From the NCBI GenBank assembly GCA_018820205.1, contig JAHJOK010000056.1, forward strand, positions 25,008-89,007: a stretch of DNA of 64,000 nucleotides, read 5' to 3'. The DNA is from Alphaproteobacteria bacterium (GTDB taxonomy: Bacteria; Pseudomonadota; Alphaproteobacteria; Caulobacterales; Caulobacteraceae). The notes beneath the pieces are model-generated. The model had not been told where the DNA came from and ran no database searches. It worked only from the letters and a program-made list of their open reading frames with translations. A program made the translations under genes and the position numbers. Below, piece by piece: positions 30,612 to 42,609 of the stretch. Each line of letters opens with the position of its first letter. The stretch's first letter is position 1.

Positions 30612-31490
30612 ATGAATTCGTCGCCCTCCCGCGTGCGCAAGGCCGTGCTGCCCGTCGCCGGTCTCGGCACCCGCGTCCTGCCCGCCGCCAAGACCACGCC
30701 CAAGAACATGCTGAATGTCTTCGACCGGCCGATCCTGTCGCACATCGTCGAAGAGGCGCGCGCCGCCGGGATCGAGCACGTCATCCTCGTGGTCGGACGG
30801 GGCCAGACCTCGATCGAGGACTATTTCGACCACGTCTATGAGGTAGAGGCGATCCTGAAGGCCAAGGGCAAGGACGACATCCTGGCCCAGGTGGTCGCCG
30901 ACCTGCCCCGGCCCGGCGAAATGAGCTTCGTGCGCCAGATGGCGCCCCTGGGCCTGGGTCACGCCGTGTTCTGCGCCCGCGATCTGATCGGCGACGAACC
31001 GTTCGCGGTGATGCTGCCCGACATGCTGATGATGGCCGACACGCCCGCCCTGAAACAGGCCATCGACGCCCACGAGAAGACCGGCGGAAACATCGTCGTG
31101 GTCGAACCGGCGCCGGAGGGCGAGACCCATAAATACGGAATCGTCGCGCTGGACGGCCAGGACGGGCGTCTGAACCGGATGACCGGCATGGTCGAAAAGC
31201 CGCCCCTGGGCACCGAGCCGTCGAACCTGTTCATCTCGGGCCGCTACATCCTGACGCCCGACATCTTTCCGCTGCTGGCCGACCAGCAGACCGGGGCGGG
31301 CGGGGAAATCCAGCTGACTGACGCCATGGCCCGGCTGATGAAAATCAAGGACTTTCACGCCCTGGAATACGAGGGCGCGACCTATGACTGCGGCGATCCG
31401 GTCGGGCTTCTGCGCGCGAATGTCGCCTATGGGCTGAAGCATGCGAGCCTGGGCGCCGCAGCGCGGGCGGCGATCGCGCCGCTGCTTTAG
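30612..31490 (+). CDS. galU: UTP-glucose-1-phosphate uridylyltransferase
   Basis: KAVLPVAGLGTRVLPAAKTTPKNMLNVFDRPILSHIVEEARAAGIEHVILVVGR. Confidence 0.95.
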   Translation: MNSSPSRVRKAVLPVAGLGTRVLPAAKTTPKNMLNVFDRPILSHIVEEARAAGIEHVILVVGRGQTSIEDYFDHVYEVEAILKAKGKDDILAQVVADLPRPGEMSFVRQMAPLGLGHAVFCARDLIGDEPFAVMLPDMLMMADTPALKQAIDAHEKTGGNIVVVEPAPEGETHKYGIVALDGQDGRLNRMTGMVEKPPLGTEPSNLFISGRYILTPDIFPLLADQQTGAGGEIQLTDAMARLMKIKDFHALEYEGATYDCGDPVGLLRANVAYGLKHASLGAAARAAIAPLL

Positions 31491-31574
31491 GGAACCCTGC
31501 GGCAACGGCGCCGCTTTGCCCCTGACGACGCGTTCGGCTAGGCAAGGCGTCCGGGGGCGGAGGAAAGGCACGCG

Positions 31575-32825
31575 ATGAAGGTTCTGGTTCTAGGCGGTGA
31601 CGGCTTCTGCGGCTGGCCCACGGCGTTGCACCTCTCGGCCCAGGGCTGGGATGTGACCATCGTCGACAACCTGTCGCGGCGGAACATCGACAATGAGCTG
31701 GAGGTCCAGTCCCTGACGCCGATCCGCTGCATGGGCGAGCGGATCGCGGCGTGGAAGGACGTGTCCGGCCGCGAGATCGGCTTCGTCAACCTGACGGTCG
31801 GCAAGGAGTTCGACCGGCTGGTCGCCCTGATCCAGGCCGAGAAACCCGACAGCATCGTCCATTTCGCCGAACAGCGGGCCGCTCCCTATTCGATGAAGTC
31901 GGCGCGGCACAAGCTCTACACCGTCGACAACAACATCAACGCCACCAACCACCTGCTGGCGGCCATGGTCGAGAGCGGGCTGGACGTCCACCTGGCCCAC
32001 CTGGGGACCATGGGTGTCTATGGCTACACCACCGCCGGGCTGCGCATTCCCGAGGGCTATCTGAAGGTCACGGTGGACACCGATTTCGGCCCAGCCGAGC
32101 AGGAGATCCTGTTCCCGCCGAACCCCGGCTCGATCTACCACATGACCAAGACCCAGGACGCGCTGCTGTTCCAGTTCTACGCCAAGAACGACGGCGTCCG
32201 GATCACCGACCTGCATCAAGGCATCGTCTGGGGGGCCCAGACCGAGGAGACCCGCCGCGACGAGCGGCTGATCAACCGCTTCGACTACGACGGCGATTAC
32301 GGCACGGTGCTGAACCGGTTCCTGATGCAGGCGGCGGTCGGATATCCCCTGACGGTCCACGGCACGGGCGGCCAGACCCGGGCCTTCATCCACATCCAGG
32401 ACACGGTGCGTTGCGTCGAACTGGCGCTGAAGAATCCGCCCAAGGCCGGCGAACGGGTCAAGATCCTGAACCAGATGACCGAGAGCCGCCGGGTCCGCGA
32501 TCTGGCGCAGATGGTCGCCGATATGACCGGAGCCGAAATTCACAACGTCCCCAATCCGCGTCAGGAGGCCGACGAGAACGAACTGATCGTCGCCAACGAC
32601 CAGTTCCGTGACCTGGGTCTGAAGCCGATCACCCTGGCCGAGGGGCTGATGGAGGATGTGACCGATATCGCCCGCCGCTACGCCGACCGGGCCGACCACG
32701 GCAAGATCGCCTGCGTCTCGGCATGGAACGACAAGCGTGCCGAGGCCCTGAAGGGCGAACGCAGGGTCCGGGTCGATCCGGGTTCGCCGACCCGGACCAT
32801 ACGGGCCAGGGCGGAGGTCGCCTGA
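31575..32825 (+). CDS. sqdB: UDP-sulfoquinovose synthase-like NAD-dependent epimerase (SqdB)
   Basis: MKVLVLGGDGFCGWPTALHLSAQGWDVTIVDNLSRR, HLGTMGVYG, GSIYHMTKTQDALLFQFYAKNDGVRITDLHQGIVWG, characteristic of SQD1/SqdB. Confidence 0.88.
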   Translation: MKVLVLGGDGFCGWPTALHLSAQGWDVTIVDNLSRRNIDNELEVQSLTPIRCMGERIAAWKDVSGREIGFVNLTVGKEFDRLVALIQAEKPDSIVHFAEQRAAPYSMKSARHKLYTVDNNINATNHLLAAMVESGLDVHLAHLGTMGVYGYTTAGLRIPEGYLKVTVDTDFGPAEQEILFPPNPGSIYHMTKTQDALLFQFYAKNDGVRITDLHQGIVWGAQTEETRRDERLINRFDYDGDYGTVLNRFLMQAAVGYPLTVHGTGGQTRAFIHIQDTVRCVELALKNPPKAGERVKILNQMTESRRVRDLAQMVADMTGAEIHNVPNPRQEADENELIVANDQFRDLGLKPITLAEGLMEDVTDIARRYADRADHGKIACVSAWNDKRAEALKGERRVRVDPGSPTRTIRARAEVA

Positions 32826-33700
32826 TCCCGACGCGCGCCCCACATTCGCTGCTCGTCTTCGGTGCCGGCTATCTGGGCCGGGCGGCGGCGAACCGGGCGA
32901 GGGGTCGGGGCTGGACGATCGAGGCGACGTCCCGCGACCCCGATCGGCGCGCGGTGTTGCAGGGCGAGGGGATCGCCGGCGTCGACCCATCCGATGCTGC
33001 TGCGATGACCCAGGCCGTCGCCTGCGCCTCCGCCATCCTGGTCACAGCACCGCCGGACGCGGCGGGTTGCCCCGGCGCCCGCGCGCTTCTGCCGGCCCTG
33101 ACGGCGGCCGGCGCCTATCCCGACTGGATCGGATACGTGTCCTCGACCGCCGTCTACGGCGACCGCGACGGCGGCTGGGCCTTCGAGGACGACGCCCTGA
33201 ACGCCTCCAGCCTGGAGGGCGCCCGCCGGGTCCGGGCCGAGGCCGACTGGCTGGACGCCGGACAAGGTATGGGGCTGACGGTGCAGATCTTTCGCCTGCC
33301 CGCGATCTATGGACCCGGTCGGTCGGTGGTCGATCGGCTGAAGGACGGCTCGGCCCGGATCGTCAGAAAGCCCGGCCAGGTGTTCAACAGGGTTCATCTC
33401 GAGGACGCGGTCTCGGGCCTGTTCGCCTCGATGGACCGGCCCCGGCCCGGCGCCGTCTACAACCTGACCGACGACGCGCCGTCGCCCGTCGATGTCGTCA
33501 TGGCCGGCGCCGCCGCGCGCATGGGCCTGCCGACGCCGCCCGAGGTGGACTGGACCGACCCCTCGGTGTCGGACGCCATGCGGCGGTTCTACCTCGACTC
33601 CAAACGCATTTCCAACGCCCGCGCCAAGGCGGAACTGGGCTGGCGACCTGAGTTCCCGTCCTGGCGCGAGGGGCTGGAGGCGATCTTGGCCTCCCGCTGA
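32822..33700 (+). CDS. SDR-family NAD(P)-dependent oxidoreductase/epimerase (start codon uncertain)
   Basis: SLLVFGAGYLGRAAANRARGRGW, YVSSTAVYGDRDG, FRLPAIYGPGRS, KPGQVFNRVHLEDAV. Confidence 0.83.
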   Translation: MIPTRAPHSLLVFGAGYLGRAAANRARGRGWTIEATSRDPDRRAVLQGEGIAGVDPSDAAAMTQAVACASAILVTAPPDAAGCPGARALLPALTAAGAYPDWIGYVSSTAVYGDRDGGWAFEDDALNASSLEGARRVRAEADWLDAGQGMGLTVQIFRLPAIYGPGRSVVDRLKDGSARIVRKPGQVFNRVHLEDAVSGLFASMDRPRPGAVYNLTDDAPSPVDVVMAGAAARMGLPTPPEVDWTDPSVSDAMRRFYLDSKRISNARAKAELGWRPEFPSWREGLEAILASR

Positions 33701-33703
33701 GGA

Positions 33704-34444
33704 TCACCCCACCCGGGGGGTCTTAAGACGACGCTTGTTGGCGTGGGTCTCGGGCGCCGTGCCCAAGGCCTCGGGGATCTCGCCCTTGAAATAGAACCGT
33801 TGCCAGGCCTCCTTCGCCGCGTCGGGATCACCGCTCGCCAGCCGGGTGTTGAAGTCGGTCCTCTGACGGTTCCAGGCCTCGAACTGCCCCTTCATCACCG
33901 GATTGGACTCCAGGGTGCGGATCACGGGCTGAACCTGTTCCAACTTCCTGTGTTCGACCAGGTTGATGAAACAGAACGGCTCGCCGCGCTCGAATTTGAT
34001 CCGCCCTGGCCGGGTGAAGATCCAGTTCATCGTGAACGGAAACGGCAGCCAGTCGGTCTCGATCAGTCCGACCAGAGGCTGGATTCCGTCCTTCACATGA
34101 TTGGGCGATCCCGAACAGATCATGCCCCAGCCCGGCGGGGTGCGGAACAGATACTGGGGGTGCATGGTCAGGACGCCGCGCGAGAAATGCGAGGTGACGA
34201 AATGGTCGAGCTCGGGCTGCGGGCGCTCGGGCGTGATGGTGATGTCGGACTGCTGCGGCCCGCCGTTCCATTCGGCCGTGAAGGTGAAGGGACACAGGAT
34301 TTCCCACCCCGTCGTGTTGGCCATGGTCAGGGGCAGGCAGCGATAGGGATGGCGACTGACGAAGGCGTCCATCCAGTTCCGCGACTGGCGACCGGGGACC
34401 ATGTCCGGCGGCCGGGCCGACATGGGATAGCATTCCAGTTCCAA
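33704..34444 (-). CDS. DUF6065-like hypothetical protein
   Basis: [25 protein letters not shown]...[29 protein letters not shown]; probable TTG start (LELECYP) rather than the 34498 ATG. Confidence 0.7.
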   Translation of the reverse strand: MELECYPMSARPPDMVPGRQSRNWMDAFVSRHPYRCLPLTMANTTGWEILCPFTFTAEWNGGPQQSDITITPERPQPELDHFVTSHFSRGVLTMHPQYLFRTPPGWGMICSGSPNHVKDGIQPLVGLIETDWLPFPFTMNWIFTRPGRIKFERGEPFCFINLVEHRKLEQVQPVIRTLESNPVMKGQFEAWNRQRTDFNTRLASGDPDAAKEAWQRFYFKGEIPEALGTAPETHANKRRLKTPRVG

Positions 34445-34496
34445 GGCGGCGCTCCGGCGGGTATCCAACAAACAACCATTCCTAGCCCGGCCGGAC

Positions 34497-35006
34497 ATGA
34501 CCGCTCAACCGCTTCACGAACGCGACAGTCTGCTGGCCTGGTTGGCGGATCGCGCCATCGACCAGAAGACCCACGACCATTCAGCCGTGTTTCGCGTCGA
34601 AGAGGGGCTGGAGCTGAAGGCCGGCCTGCCCGGCGCCCACACCAAGAATCTGTTCCTGAAGGACAAGAAGGGCCGACTGTGGCTGATCTCGGCCCGCCAG
34701 GACACGGTCATCGACCTGAAATCCGCGCCGAAGGCGATCGGCTCGGCCCACCTGTCATTCGGCAATGAGGCCCTGATGTTCGAGACCCTGGGCGTCCGCC
34801 CCGGCTCGGTCACGGCCCTGGGCCTGATCAACGACATCAACCGGCGGGTGACCTTCGTGATCGACACGCGGTTGTGGGAGGCCGACATCGTCAATTTCCA
34901 CCCCCTGACCAATACGGCGACGACCGCCCTGTCACAGACGGCGTTTCGTCGCTTCTTGAGCGAGATCGGACGCGAGCCGTTGGTGATCGAGTTCGGCGCG
35001 GCTTGA
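34497..35006 (+). CDS. Prolyl-tRNA deacylase / YbaK-ProX family
   Basis: [60 protein letters not shown]. Confidence 0.9.
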   Translation: MTAQPLHERDSLLAWLADRAIDQKTHDHSAVFRVEEGLELKAGLPGAHTKNLFLKDKKGRLWLISARQDTVIDLKSAPKAIGSAHLSFGNEALMFETLGVRPGSVTALGLINDINRRVTFVIDTRLWEADIVNFHPLTNTATTALSQTAFRRFLSEIGREPLVIEFGAA

Positions 35007-35071
35007 GTCTTTCGCACGCCGCGACCATCTGAGCCCTACCGCGTTACAGCCCTGAGCTTCAAAGAGACCCG

Positions 35072-35965
35072 ATGACCCTCGCCGACCCCAAAACCGCCGA
35101 TGACCTGATCAAGGACGGCTCCGACGCCGGCTTCATGGACGATGTGATCGCCCAGTCGAAGATCCAGCCGGTGATCGTCGATTTCTGGGCCACGTGGTGC
35201 GGTCCCTGCCGCACCCTGACGCCCGCGCTGGAGAAACAGGTCCGGGCGGCCGGCGGCGCGGTCAAGCTGGTTAAGATCGACGTCGATGCGAACCCGGCCT
35301 ACGCTGGCCAACTGCGGGTCCAGTCGATCCCGACGGTCTACGCCTTCCTCGATGGCCAGCCGGTCGACGGCTTCCAGGGCGCGGTGCCCGAAAGCCAGAT
35401 CAAGGCCTTCATCGAGAAGCTCTCGGGCGGCGCCGGGGTCAACACCGACGTCGAGCAACTGTTGACGCTGGGCGAGGAATCTCTGGCGCTCGAGGATTTC
35501 GGCGGCGCGGCCCAGGCCTTCGCCCACGTCCTGACCATGGAGCCGGACAACCAGAAGGCCATCGCCGGCATGGCGCGGGTCTATCTGGCGGGCGGCGACG
35601 CCGATCAGGCGCGCCAGACCATCGCCATGGCTCCCGCCGATTCGACCGAGCCCTCGGTCGTCAGCGTCCGCGCCCAGCTGGCCCTGGCCTCGACCGCCCC
35701 GACCGGCGAAACCGCCGCGCTGACAGCCCGTATCGCCGCCGACCCCGCCGATCACCAAGCCCGCTATGACCTGTCCCTGGCCCAGGCCGCGGAAGGGGAC
35801 CTGAAAGGCGCCGCGACCAGCCTGCTCGACATCGTCGCCGCCGACCGGGAGTGGAACGATCAGGCGGCGCGCAAACAGCTGCTGGTCGTGTTCGAGGCCG
35901 CTGGCCTGTCGTCCGATATCGCCCGGGACGGCCGCCGTCGCCTGTCCTCGATCCTGTTCGCGTAA
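35072..35965 (+). CDS. Thioredoxin-TPR protein (CnoX/YbbN-like)
   Basis: VIVDFWATWCGPCRTLTPALEKQVRAAGG, then TPR-like C-terminal half. Confidence 0.9.
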   Translation: MTLADPKTADDLIKDGSDAGFMDDVIAQSKIQPVIVDFWATWCGPCRTLTPALEKQVRAAGGAVKLVKIDVDANPAYAGQLRVQSIPTVYAFLDGQPVDGFQGAVPESQIKAFIEKLSGGAGVNTDVEQLLTLGEESLALEDFGGAAQAFAHVLTMEPDNQKAIAGMARVYLAGGDADQARQTIAMAPADSTEPSVVSVRAQLALASTAPTGETAALTARIAADPADHQARYDLSLAQAAEGDLKGAATSLLDIVAADREWNDQAARKQLLVVFEAAGLSSDIARDGRRRLSSILFA

Positions 35966-35977
35966 AGAGAGCCGACC

Positions 35978-36637
35978 ATGGCCCAGGGTTATGTGAAGGC
36001 CGTCGACCTGCCCCAGGTCATTCCGGTGTTCCCCCTGCCGGGCGCGATCCTGTTGCCGCGCGGCCAGTTGCCGCTGAACATCTTCGAGCCCCGCTATCTG
36101 AACATGATCGACGACGCGATGGCCGGCGACCGGGTTCTGGGGATGATCCAGCCGACCGGCGGGCCCCGTCCCCTGCCCAGCCTGTCGGCTGTGGGCTGCG
36201 CCGGGCGGATCACCAGCTTCGCCGAGACGTCCGACGGCCGCTATCTGATCACCCTGACCGGGGTCGCGCGGTTCAGGGTGGCGGCGGAGCTGCCCAGCCA
36301 GACCCCCTATCGCCAGGTCCGCGCCGCTTTCGCGACTTTCGAGGCCGATCTGACATCGCCGGTCGGCGGCGAGGCGTTCGACCGCGAAACCTTCCTGGCC
36401 GGGCTGAAACATTATCTGGAGCGCCGTCAGCTGGAGATCGACTGGGAAACCGCCGAGGCCGCGCCCCAGGAGGCCCTGATCAACAGCCTGTCGATGGCCC
36501 TGCCGTTCGAGCCGGCCGAGAAACAGGCCCTGCTGGAATGTCCGGCGCTGGACGACCGCGTTGACGTCCTGACCGCCCTGATGCGGATCGATGCAGCCGA
36601 GACGGGCGACGGCGACACGCCGACGTCGATGCAATAA
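35978..36637 (+). CDS. LON peptidase substrate-binding (N-terminal) domain protein
   Basis: [45 protein letters not shown]. Confidence 0.92.
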   Translation: MAQGYVKAVDLPQVIPVFPLPGAILLPRGQLPLNIFEPRYLNMIDDAMAGDRVLGMIQPTGGPRPLPSLSAVGCAGRITSFAETSDGRYLITLTGVARFRVAAELPSQTPYRQVRAAFATFEADLTSPVGGEAFDRETFLAGLKHYLERRQLEIDWETAEAAPQEALINSLSMALPFEPAEKQALLECPALDDRVDVLTALMRIDAAETGDGDTPTSMQ

Positions 36638-36647
36638 AGCTGGGTTT

Positions 36648-36842
36648 ATGAGCGACGCTTTTCACACCCCATCATCCGTTGATCCACGCCTTCTCGAGGT
36701 CCTCGTCTGCCCGATTACCCGCGGACGGCTCGACTATGATCGCGAGGCCAATGAGCTGATCTCGAAGGGCGCCAAGCTGGCTTATCCGATCCGCGACGGC
36801 GTGCCGATCATGCTGCCGGAAGAAGCGCGTCCGCTGGATTAG
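36648..36842 (+). CDS. Trm112 family protein
   Basis: [47 protein letters not shown]. Confidence 0.93.
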   Translation: MSDAFHTPSSVDPRLLEVLVCPITRGRLDYDREANELISKGAKLAYPIRDGVPIMLPEEARPLD

Positions 36843-36844
36843 AC

Positions 36845-36902
36845 GGAGCGCGGACCTCCAGGTCCGCAACTCGGCCTCGGCGGACCTGGAGGTCCGCGCT
36901 CC
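36845..36902. repeat. Nested perfect inverted repeat (23-bp arms, 12-nt spacer) between convergent genes
   Basis: GGAGCGCGGACCTCCAGGTCCGC - AACTCGGCCTCG - GCGGACCTGGAGGTCCGCGCTCC; each arm contains its own GCGGACCT-N2-AGGTCCGC palindrome. Confidence 0.9.
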
Positions 36903-38156
36903 TCAGACCAACTCGCCCCTCAGCAGCTTCGGCAGATCCCCCGTCGCGCCGCCGGCCTCGCGCATGAAGGCGCGGCGCAGGGGTCCGATGCGGTTCACCG
37001 CCGCCATGCCGATATCCCGCGCCAGCCTCACCGGAGGCAGGTCGTTGGAGAACAGCCGCACGAAGCCGTCGAATCCGGCCGCCAACGCGACGTTGTCGAA
37101 CCGGCGCCAGCGGGCGTAGCGGTCCAGAACGATCTCGGAGCCGATATCCTCGCCTAGCCGCATCGCCTCGATCAGAACTTCGGCCAGGGCGGCGGCATCC
37201 TTCAGCCCCATGTTCAGCCCCTGGCCCGCCACGGGGTGCACCCCATGGGCCGCGTCGCCGATCAGGGCGGTGCGCGGGGCGGTCAGCGTCGTGGCCAGGT
37301 CCAGCGCCAGCGGATAGACGAACCTGGGCCCGTCCGGTGTCGCGCCTTCCAGAAACTCGCCGAACCGGCGGTTCAGGTGGGCCTGAAACGCCGCGTCGGA
37401 ACAGACTTTCAGCGCTTCGGCCGCGCGCGTGGTCTCAGTCCAGACCAGGCTGGCGCGCCGGTCGGTCAGCGGCAGGATGGCGAAGGGACCGCCCGGCAGG
37501 AAATATTCGTGGGCGACATTGCCGTGCTCGCGCCCCAGCCGGACGGTGGCCACGACGCCGGACTGGCCGTAGCCCCAGCCGACCGTCTCGATCCCGGCGG
37601 CCTTGCGCACCACCGAGCCGCGCCCCTCGGCGCCGACGACCACGGGCGCACTCATCACCGCGCCGTCGGCCAGGGTCACGCGGGCGGCGGCCGGAGTCTG
37701 TTCCACGGCCGCGACCGACCCCGGCGCCCGCAGGTCGATATCCGACGCCGTCACGGCTTGGGCCAGCGCCGCCCGGATGCGCCGGTTCTCGACCATATAG
37801 CCCAGCGGCTCGCCGCCGTTGGCGTCGCCGATCTCGTCGGCGTCGAACCGCAGGAAAGCGGCCGAGGCGGCCTTCGACGCGGCGCCGGGCCTGCGCCCGT
37901 CGGTCACCAGAATCCGGTCCATTCTGCAGGCGTGGGGCCGCAATCCCTCGCCCAGACCCAAGGCGTCCAGCATCCGGAAGGTCGAAAAGGCGATCGCCGT
38001 CGATCGTCCGTCGAAGGTCGGCGCCAGTTGGGCCGGGAAGGGCTGGGGATCGACCAGGGCGACGCGCAGCCCTGAATGATCGGCCGCCAAGGCGAAGGTC
38101 GCGCCGGCCATCCCGGCGCCGGCGACGATGACATCGTGGGTGTGGGGTGCGGTCAT
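36903..38156 (-). CDS. UbiH/UbiF/VisC/COQ6 family FAD-dependent hydroxylase
   Basis: DVIVAGAGMAGATFALAADHSGLRVALVDP, ALIGDAAHGVHPVAGQGLNMGLKDAAAL. Confidence 0.92.
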   Translation of the reverse strand: MTAPHTHDVIVAGAGMAGATFALAADHSGLRVALVDPQPFPAQLAPTFDGRSTAIAFSTFRMLDALGLGEGLRPHACRMDRILVTDGRRPGAASKAASAAFLRFDADEIGDANGGEPLGYMVENRRIRAALAQAVTASDIDLRAPGSVAAVEQTPAAARVTLADGAVMSAPVVVGAEGRGSVVRKAAGIETVGWGYGQSGVVATVRLGREHGNVAHEYFLPGGPFAILPLTDRRASLVWTETTRAAEALKVCSDAAFQAHLNRRFGEFLEGATPDGPRFVYPLALDLATTLTAPRTALIGDAAHGVHPVAGQGLNMGLKDAAALAEVLIEAMRLGEDIGSEIVLDRYARWRRFDNVALAAGFDGFVRLFSNDLPPVRLARDIGMAAVNRIGPLRRAFMREAGGATGDLPKLLRGELV

Positions 38157-38235
38157 CGCTCCTTGTCGCGCCGCCGGGCCTCGGGGTCCAGAGGCGGGGC
38201 AGTCGCATGCGCCGCCGAACGAACGGAGGGAAGGC

Positions 38236-40053
<1,818 letters not shown>

Positions 40054-40183
40054 TCTGGGTAGGCTCCTCGCGCAGGTTCGCGATTGCGGCCAGGGATGAC
40101 GGCCGGACTGTCAGGGTCTAGGGAAACCGTAAGACCCCGGCACCTAATAAGCGGTTTCGGAAGATTTCGGCGGAGGGCCGCGT

Positions 40184-41533
40184 ATGGGCGAGCGCAAATA
40201 TTTCGGCACCGACGGCATTCGCGGCCGCGCCAACGCCAGCCCGATGACGGCCGAGATCGCCCTGCGCGTCGGCCTGGCGGCGGGCAAGCTGTTCATGTCG
40301 GGCGACGACCGGCGTCATCTGGTGGTGATCGGCAAGGACACGCGCCTTTCGGGCTACATGCTGGAGCCCGCCCTGGTCGCCGGGTTCGCCTCGGTCGGGA
40401 TGGATGTCCGCACCTTCGGCCCCATCCCGACGCCCGGCGTGGCCATGATGACCCGGTCGATGCGCGCCGACCTCGGCGTCATGATCTCGGCCTCGCACAA
40501 CGACTATGCCGACAACGGCATCAAGCTGTTCGGTCCCGACGGCTACAAGCTGTCGGACGAGACCGAACTGAAGATCGAGGCGATGATGGACGCCGGGCTG
40601 GACGAGGGTCTGGCGACGTCCGCCAGACTGGGTCGGGTCAAGCGGATCGACGAGGCGCCCTGGCGCTACAGCGAAATCGCCAAGGCCGCCTTTCCGCGCC
40701 ATCTCAGTCTGCAGGGTCTGCGGGTCGCCGTCGACTGCGCCAACGGGGCCGCCTATCGCGTCGCGCCGACGACCCTGTTCGAACTGGGGGCCGAGGTCTG
40801 CGCCGTGGGCGTGTCGCCGAACGGGACCAACATCAACGCCGACTGCGGCTCGACCCACCCGAGCACGGTCGCGGCGGCGGTCAAGGAATACCGCGCCGAC
40901 ATCGGCATCGCCCTGGACGGAGACGCCGACCGGCTGATCATCTGCGACGAAAAGGGCCAGGCCGTGGACGGGGACCAGATCATGGCCCTGATCGGCAAGG
41001 ACTGGGCCCGCCGCGGCGTGCTGACCGGCGGCGGGGTGGTCGCCACCGTCATGTCCAACCTGGGGCTGGAACGGGCGCTGGTGGCCGAGGGTCTGACGCT
41101 GGAGCGCACCGGCGTCGGCGACCGCTATGTGATGGAGCGGATGCGGTCGGGCGGCTTCAATCTGGGCGGCGAACAGTCGGGCCATCTGATCCTGCACGAT
41201 TACGCCACCACCGGCGACGGCCTGATGGCGGCGCTCCAGGTTCTGGCTGTGATGGTCGAGACCGGCCGCCCGATGAGCGAACTGGCCCGACAGTTCGACC
41301 CCGTGCCGCAGCTTTTGCAGAACGTGCGGTTCACCAGCGGCAAGCCTCTGGACGACGCCAGGGTCCAGGCCGCCATCGCCGACGGCGAGGCCTCGCTGAA
41401 CGGTCAGGGTCGCCTGCTTGTCCGCCCCTCCGGCACCGAGAAACTGATCCGCGTGATGGCCGAGGGCGACGACGGGGCGCTGGTGAAGCGCGTCGTCGCC
41501 GACGTCGCGGCGGCGGTGAAGGCGGCCGGCTGA
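40184..41533 (+). CDS. glmM: Phosphoglucosamine mutase
   Basis: [65 protein letters not shown]. Confidence 0.97.
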   Translation: MGERKYFGTDGIRGRANASPMTAEIALRVGLAAGKLFMSGDDRRHLVVIGKDTRLSGYMLEPALVAGFASVGMDVRTFGPIPTPGVAMMTRSMRADLGVMISASHNDYADNGIKLFGPDGYKLSDETELKIEAMMDAGLDEGLATSARLGRVKRIDEAPWRYSEIAKAAFPRHLSLQGLRVAVDCANGAAYRVAPTTLFELGAEVCAVGVSPNGTNINADCGSTHPSTVAAAVKEYRADIGIALDGDADRLIICDEKGQAVDGDQIMALIGKDWARRGVLTGGGVVATVMSNLGLERALVAEGLTLERTGVGDRYVMERMRSGGFNLGGEQSGHLILHDYATTGDGLMAALQVLAVMVETGRPMSELARQFDPVPQLLQNVRFTSGKPLDDARVQAAIADGEASLNGQGRLLVRPSGTEKLIRVMAEGDDGALVKRVVADVAAAVKAAG

Positions 41534-41614
41534 ACCCGATCTGTTTCGGCCGGAAATCCCGCCAGAACGGCAGCGCTTGCGGCCCGTACGCGGGAGAGCT
41601 AACAGCCGGATTCG

Positions 41615-41788
41615 ATGGTGGATATCGAGCGCAAGAAGGCGATTCTGCGGGCCGAGGAAGAGTTCGGCCGGAAGGAAGTGTTGTCGCGCGCCCTGGCCGT
41701 CAGCGGCGTCACCCTGATCGGCCGGATCACCAGCCCGGCCCCTCCTGAAGAGCCCGCCGCCGACCCTGTCGATCAGCTCGATCGCTAG
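41615..41788 (+). CDS. Small hypothetical protein (57 aa)
   Basis: MVDIERKKAILRAEEEFGRKEVLSRALAVSGVTLIGRITSPAPPEEPAADPVDQLDR; stop overlaps the ArsR stop in a CTAG. Confidence 0.5.
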   Translation: MVDIERKKAILRAEEEFGRKEVLSRALAVSGVTLIGRITSPAPPEEPAADPVDQLDR

Positions 41789-42108
41789 CCCTCCACCCGC
41801 TCTTTCAAATCCGCCAGCATCGCCACCGCACCTCGGGCATAGGGGGCCAGCCAGCGGTCGTGGACGGCCTTGATCGGCATGGCGTTCAGGTGGTTCCAGC
41901 GTTCGCGACCCTCGCGGCGGACGATGACCAGGTCGGCGGTCTCCAGCGCCTTCAGATGCTGCATCACGGTGCAGCGATCCAGCGACGGCTCGGCCTCGCA
42001 CAGATGGCCCGTGGTGCGCGGCCCGTCCTTCATTGCATCCAGCAGGCGGCGTCGCACGGGGTTGGCCAGGGCCTTGAAGACGGCGTCCAGATTATCGGCA
42101 TTTGACAT
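41785..42108 (-). CDS. ArsR-family winged-helix transcriptional regulator
   Basis: LDAVFKALANPVRRRLLDAMKDGPRTTGHLCEAEPSLDRCTVMQHLKALETADLVIVRREGRERWNHLN. Confidence 0.9.
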   Translation of the reverse strand: MSNADNLDAVFKALANPVRRRLLDAMKDGPRTTGHLCEAEPSLDRCTVMQHLKALETADLVIVRREGRERWNHLNAMPIKAVHDRWLAPYARGAVAMLADLKERVEG

Positions 42109-42121
42109 GTTATAATAACAT
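42107..42121. promoter_or_regulatory. Candidate ArsR operator palindrome ATGTTA-TAA-TAACAT
   Basis: Perfect 6-bp arms overlapping the ArsR start codon in the divergent gap. Confidence 0.6.
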
Positions 42122-42126
42122 AACAT

Positions 42127-42609
42127 ATGAGTCCGATTCAGCAACCATGGAGAACGACGATGGAGCTGAAATTCGAAGTGAGCACGCGGGTCGGACGGCC
42201 GGTGCACGAGGTGTTTGAGGCCGTCGCCGATCCCGACAGTTTGTCGAAATATTTCACTACCGGCGGCGCGGTCGGACGGCTGGAGACCGGCGCGACGGTG
42301 CAGTGGGACTTCGCCGACTTTCCCGGCGCCTTTCCGGTCGAGGTGGTCGAGGTCGTGCAGGACCAGAAGATCGTGCTGCGCTGGGACGGCAAGGGCGCGG
42401 TGGACGGCCGCACGACGGTGACCATGACCTTCAAGCCGCTCGACGACGATCGCCGGACTCTGGTGACGATCGCCGAGGAACGCTGGGAAGACACGCCCGA
42501 GGGCCTGAAGGCGTCCTATGGCAACTGCATGGGTTGGTCGCAGATGCTGTCAGCGCTGAAGGCCAGCGTCGAATACGACATCAACCTGAGGAACGGAGCC
42601 TATCGCTAG
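42127..42609 (+). CDS. SRPBCC/AHSA1 (START-like) domain protein
   Basis: FEVSTRVGRPVHEVFEAVADPDSLSKYFTTGGAVGRLETGATVQWDFADFPGAFPVEV; start may be ATG 42160. Confidence 0.88.
   Translation: MSPIQQPWRTTMELKFEVSTRVGRPVHEVFEAVADPDSLSKYFTTGGAVGRLETGATVQWDFADFPGAFPVEVVEVVQDQKIVLRWDGKGAVDGRTTVTMTFKPLDDDRRTLVTIAEERWEDTPEGLKASYGNCMGWSQMLSALKASVEYDINLRNGAYR

Noticed and set aside
34423-34498. Second case of overlapping divergent start codons (34497 + / 34498 -)
   Set aside because: The DUF6065-like protein probably starts at TTG 34444 (LELECYP...), leaving a short normal gap
40054-40183. Possible glmS ribozyme upstream of glmS
   Set aside because: No recognisable glmS ribozyme core; the short gap is a divergent promoter region with glmM
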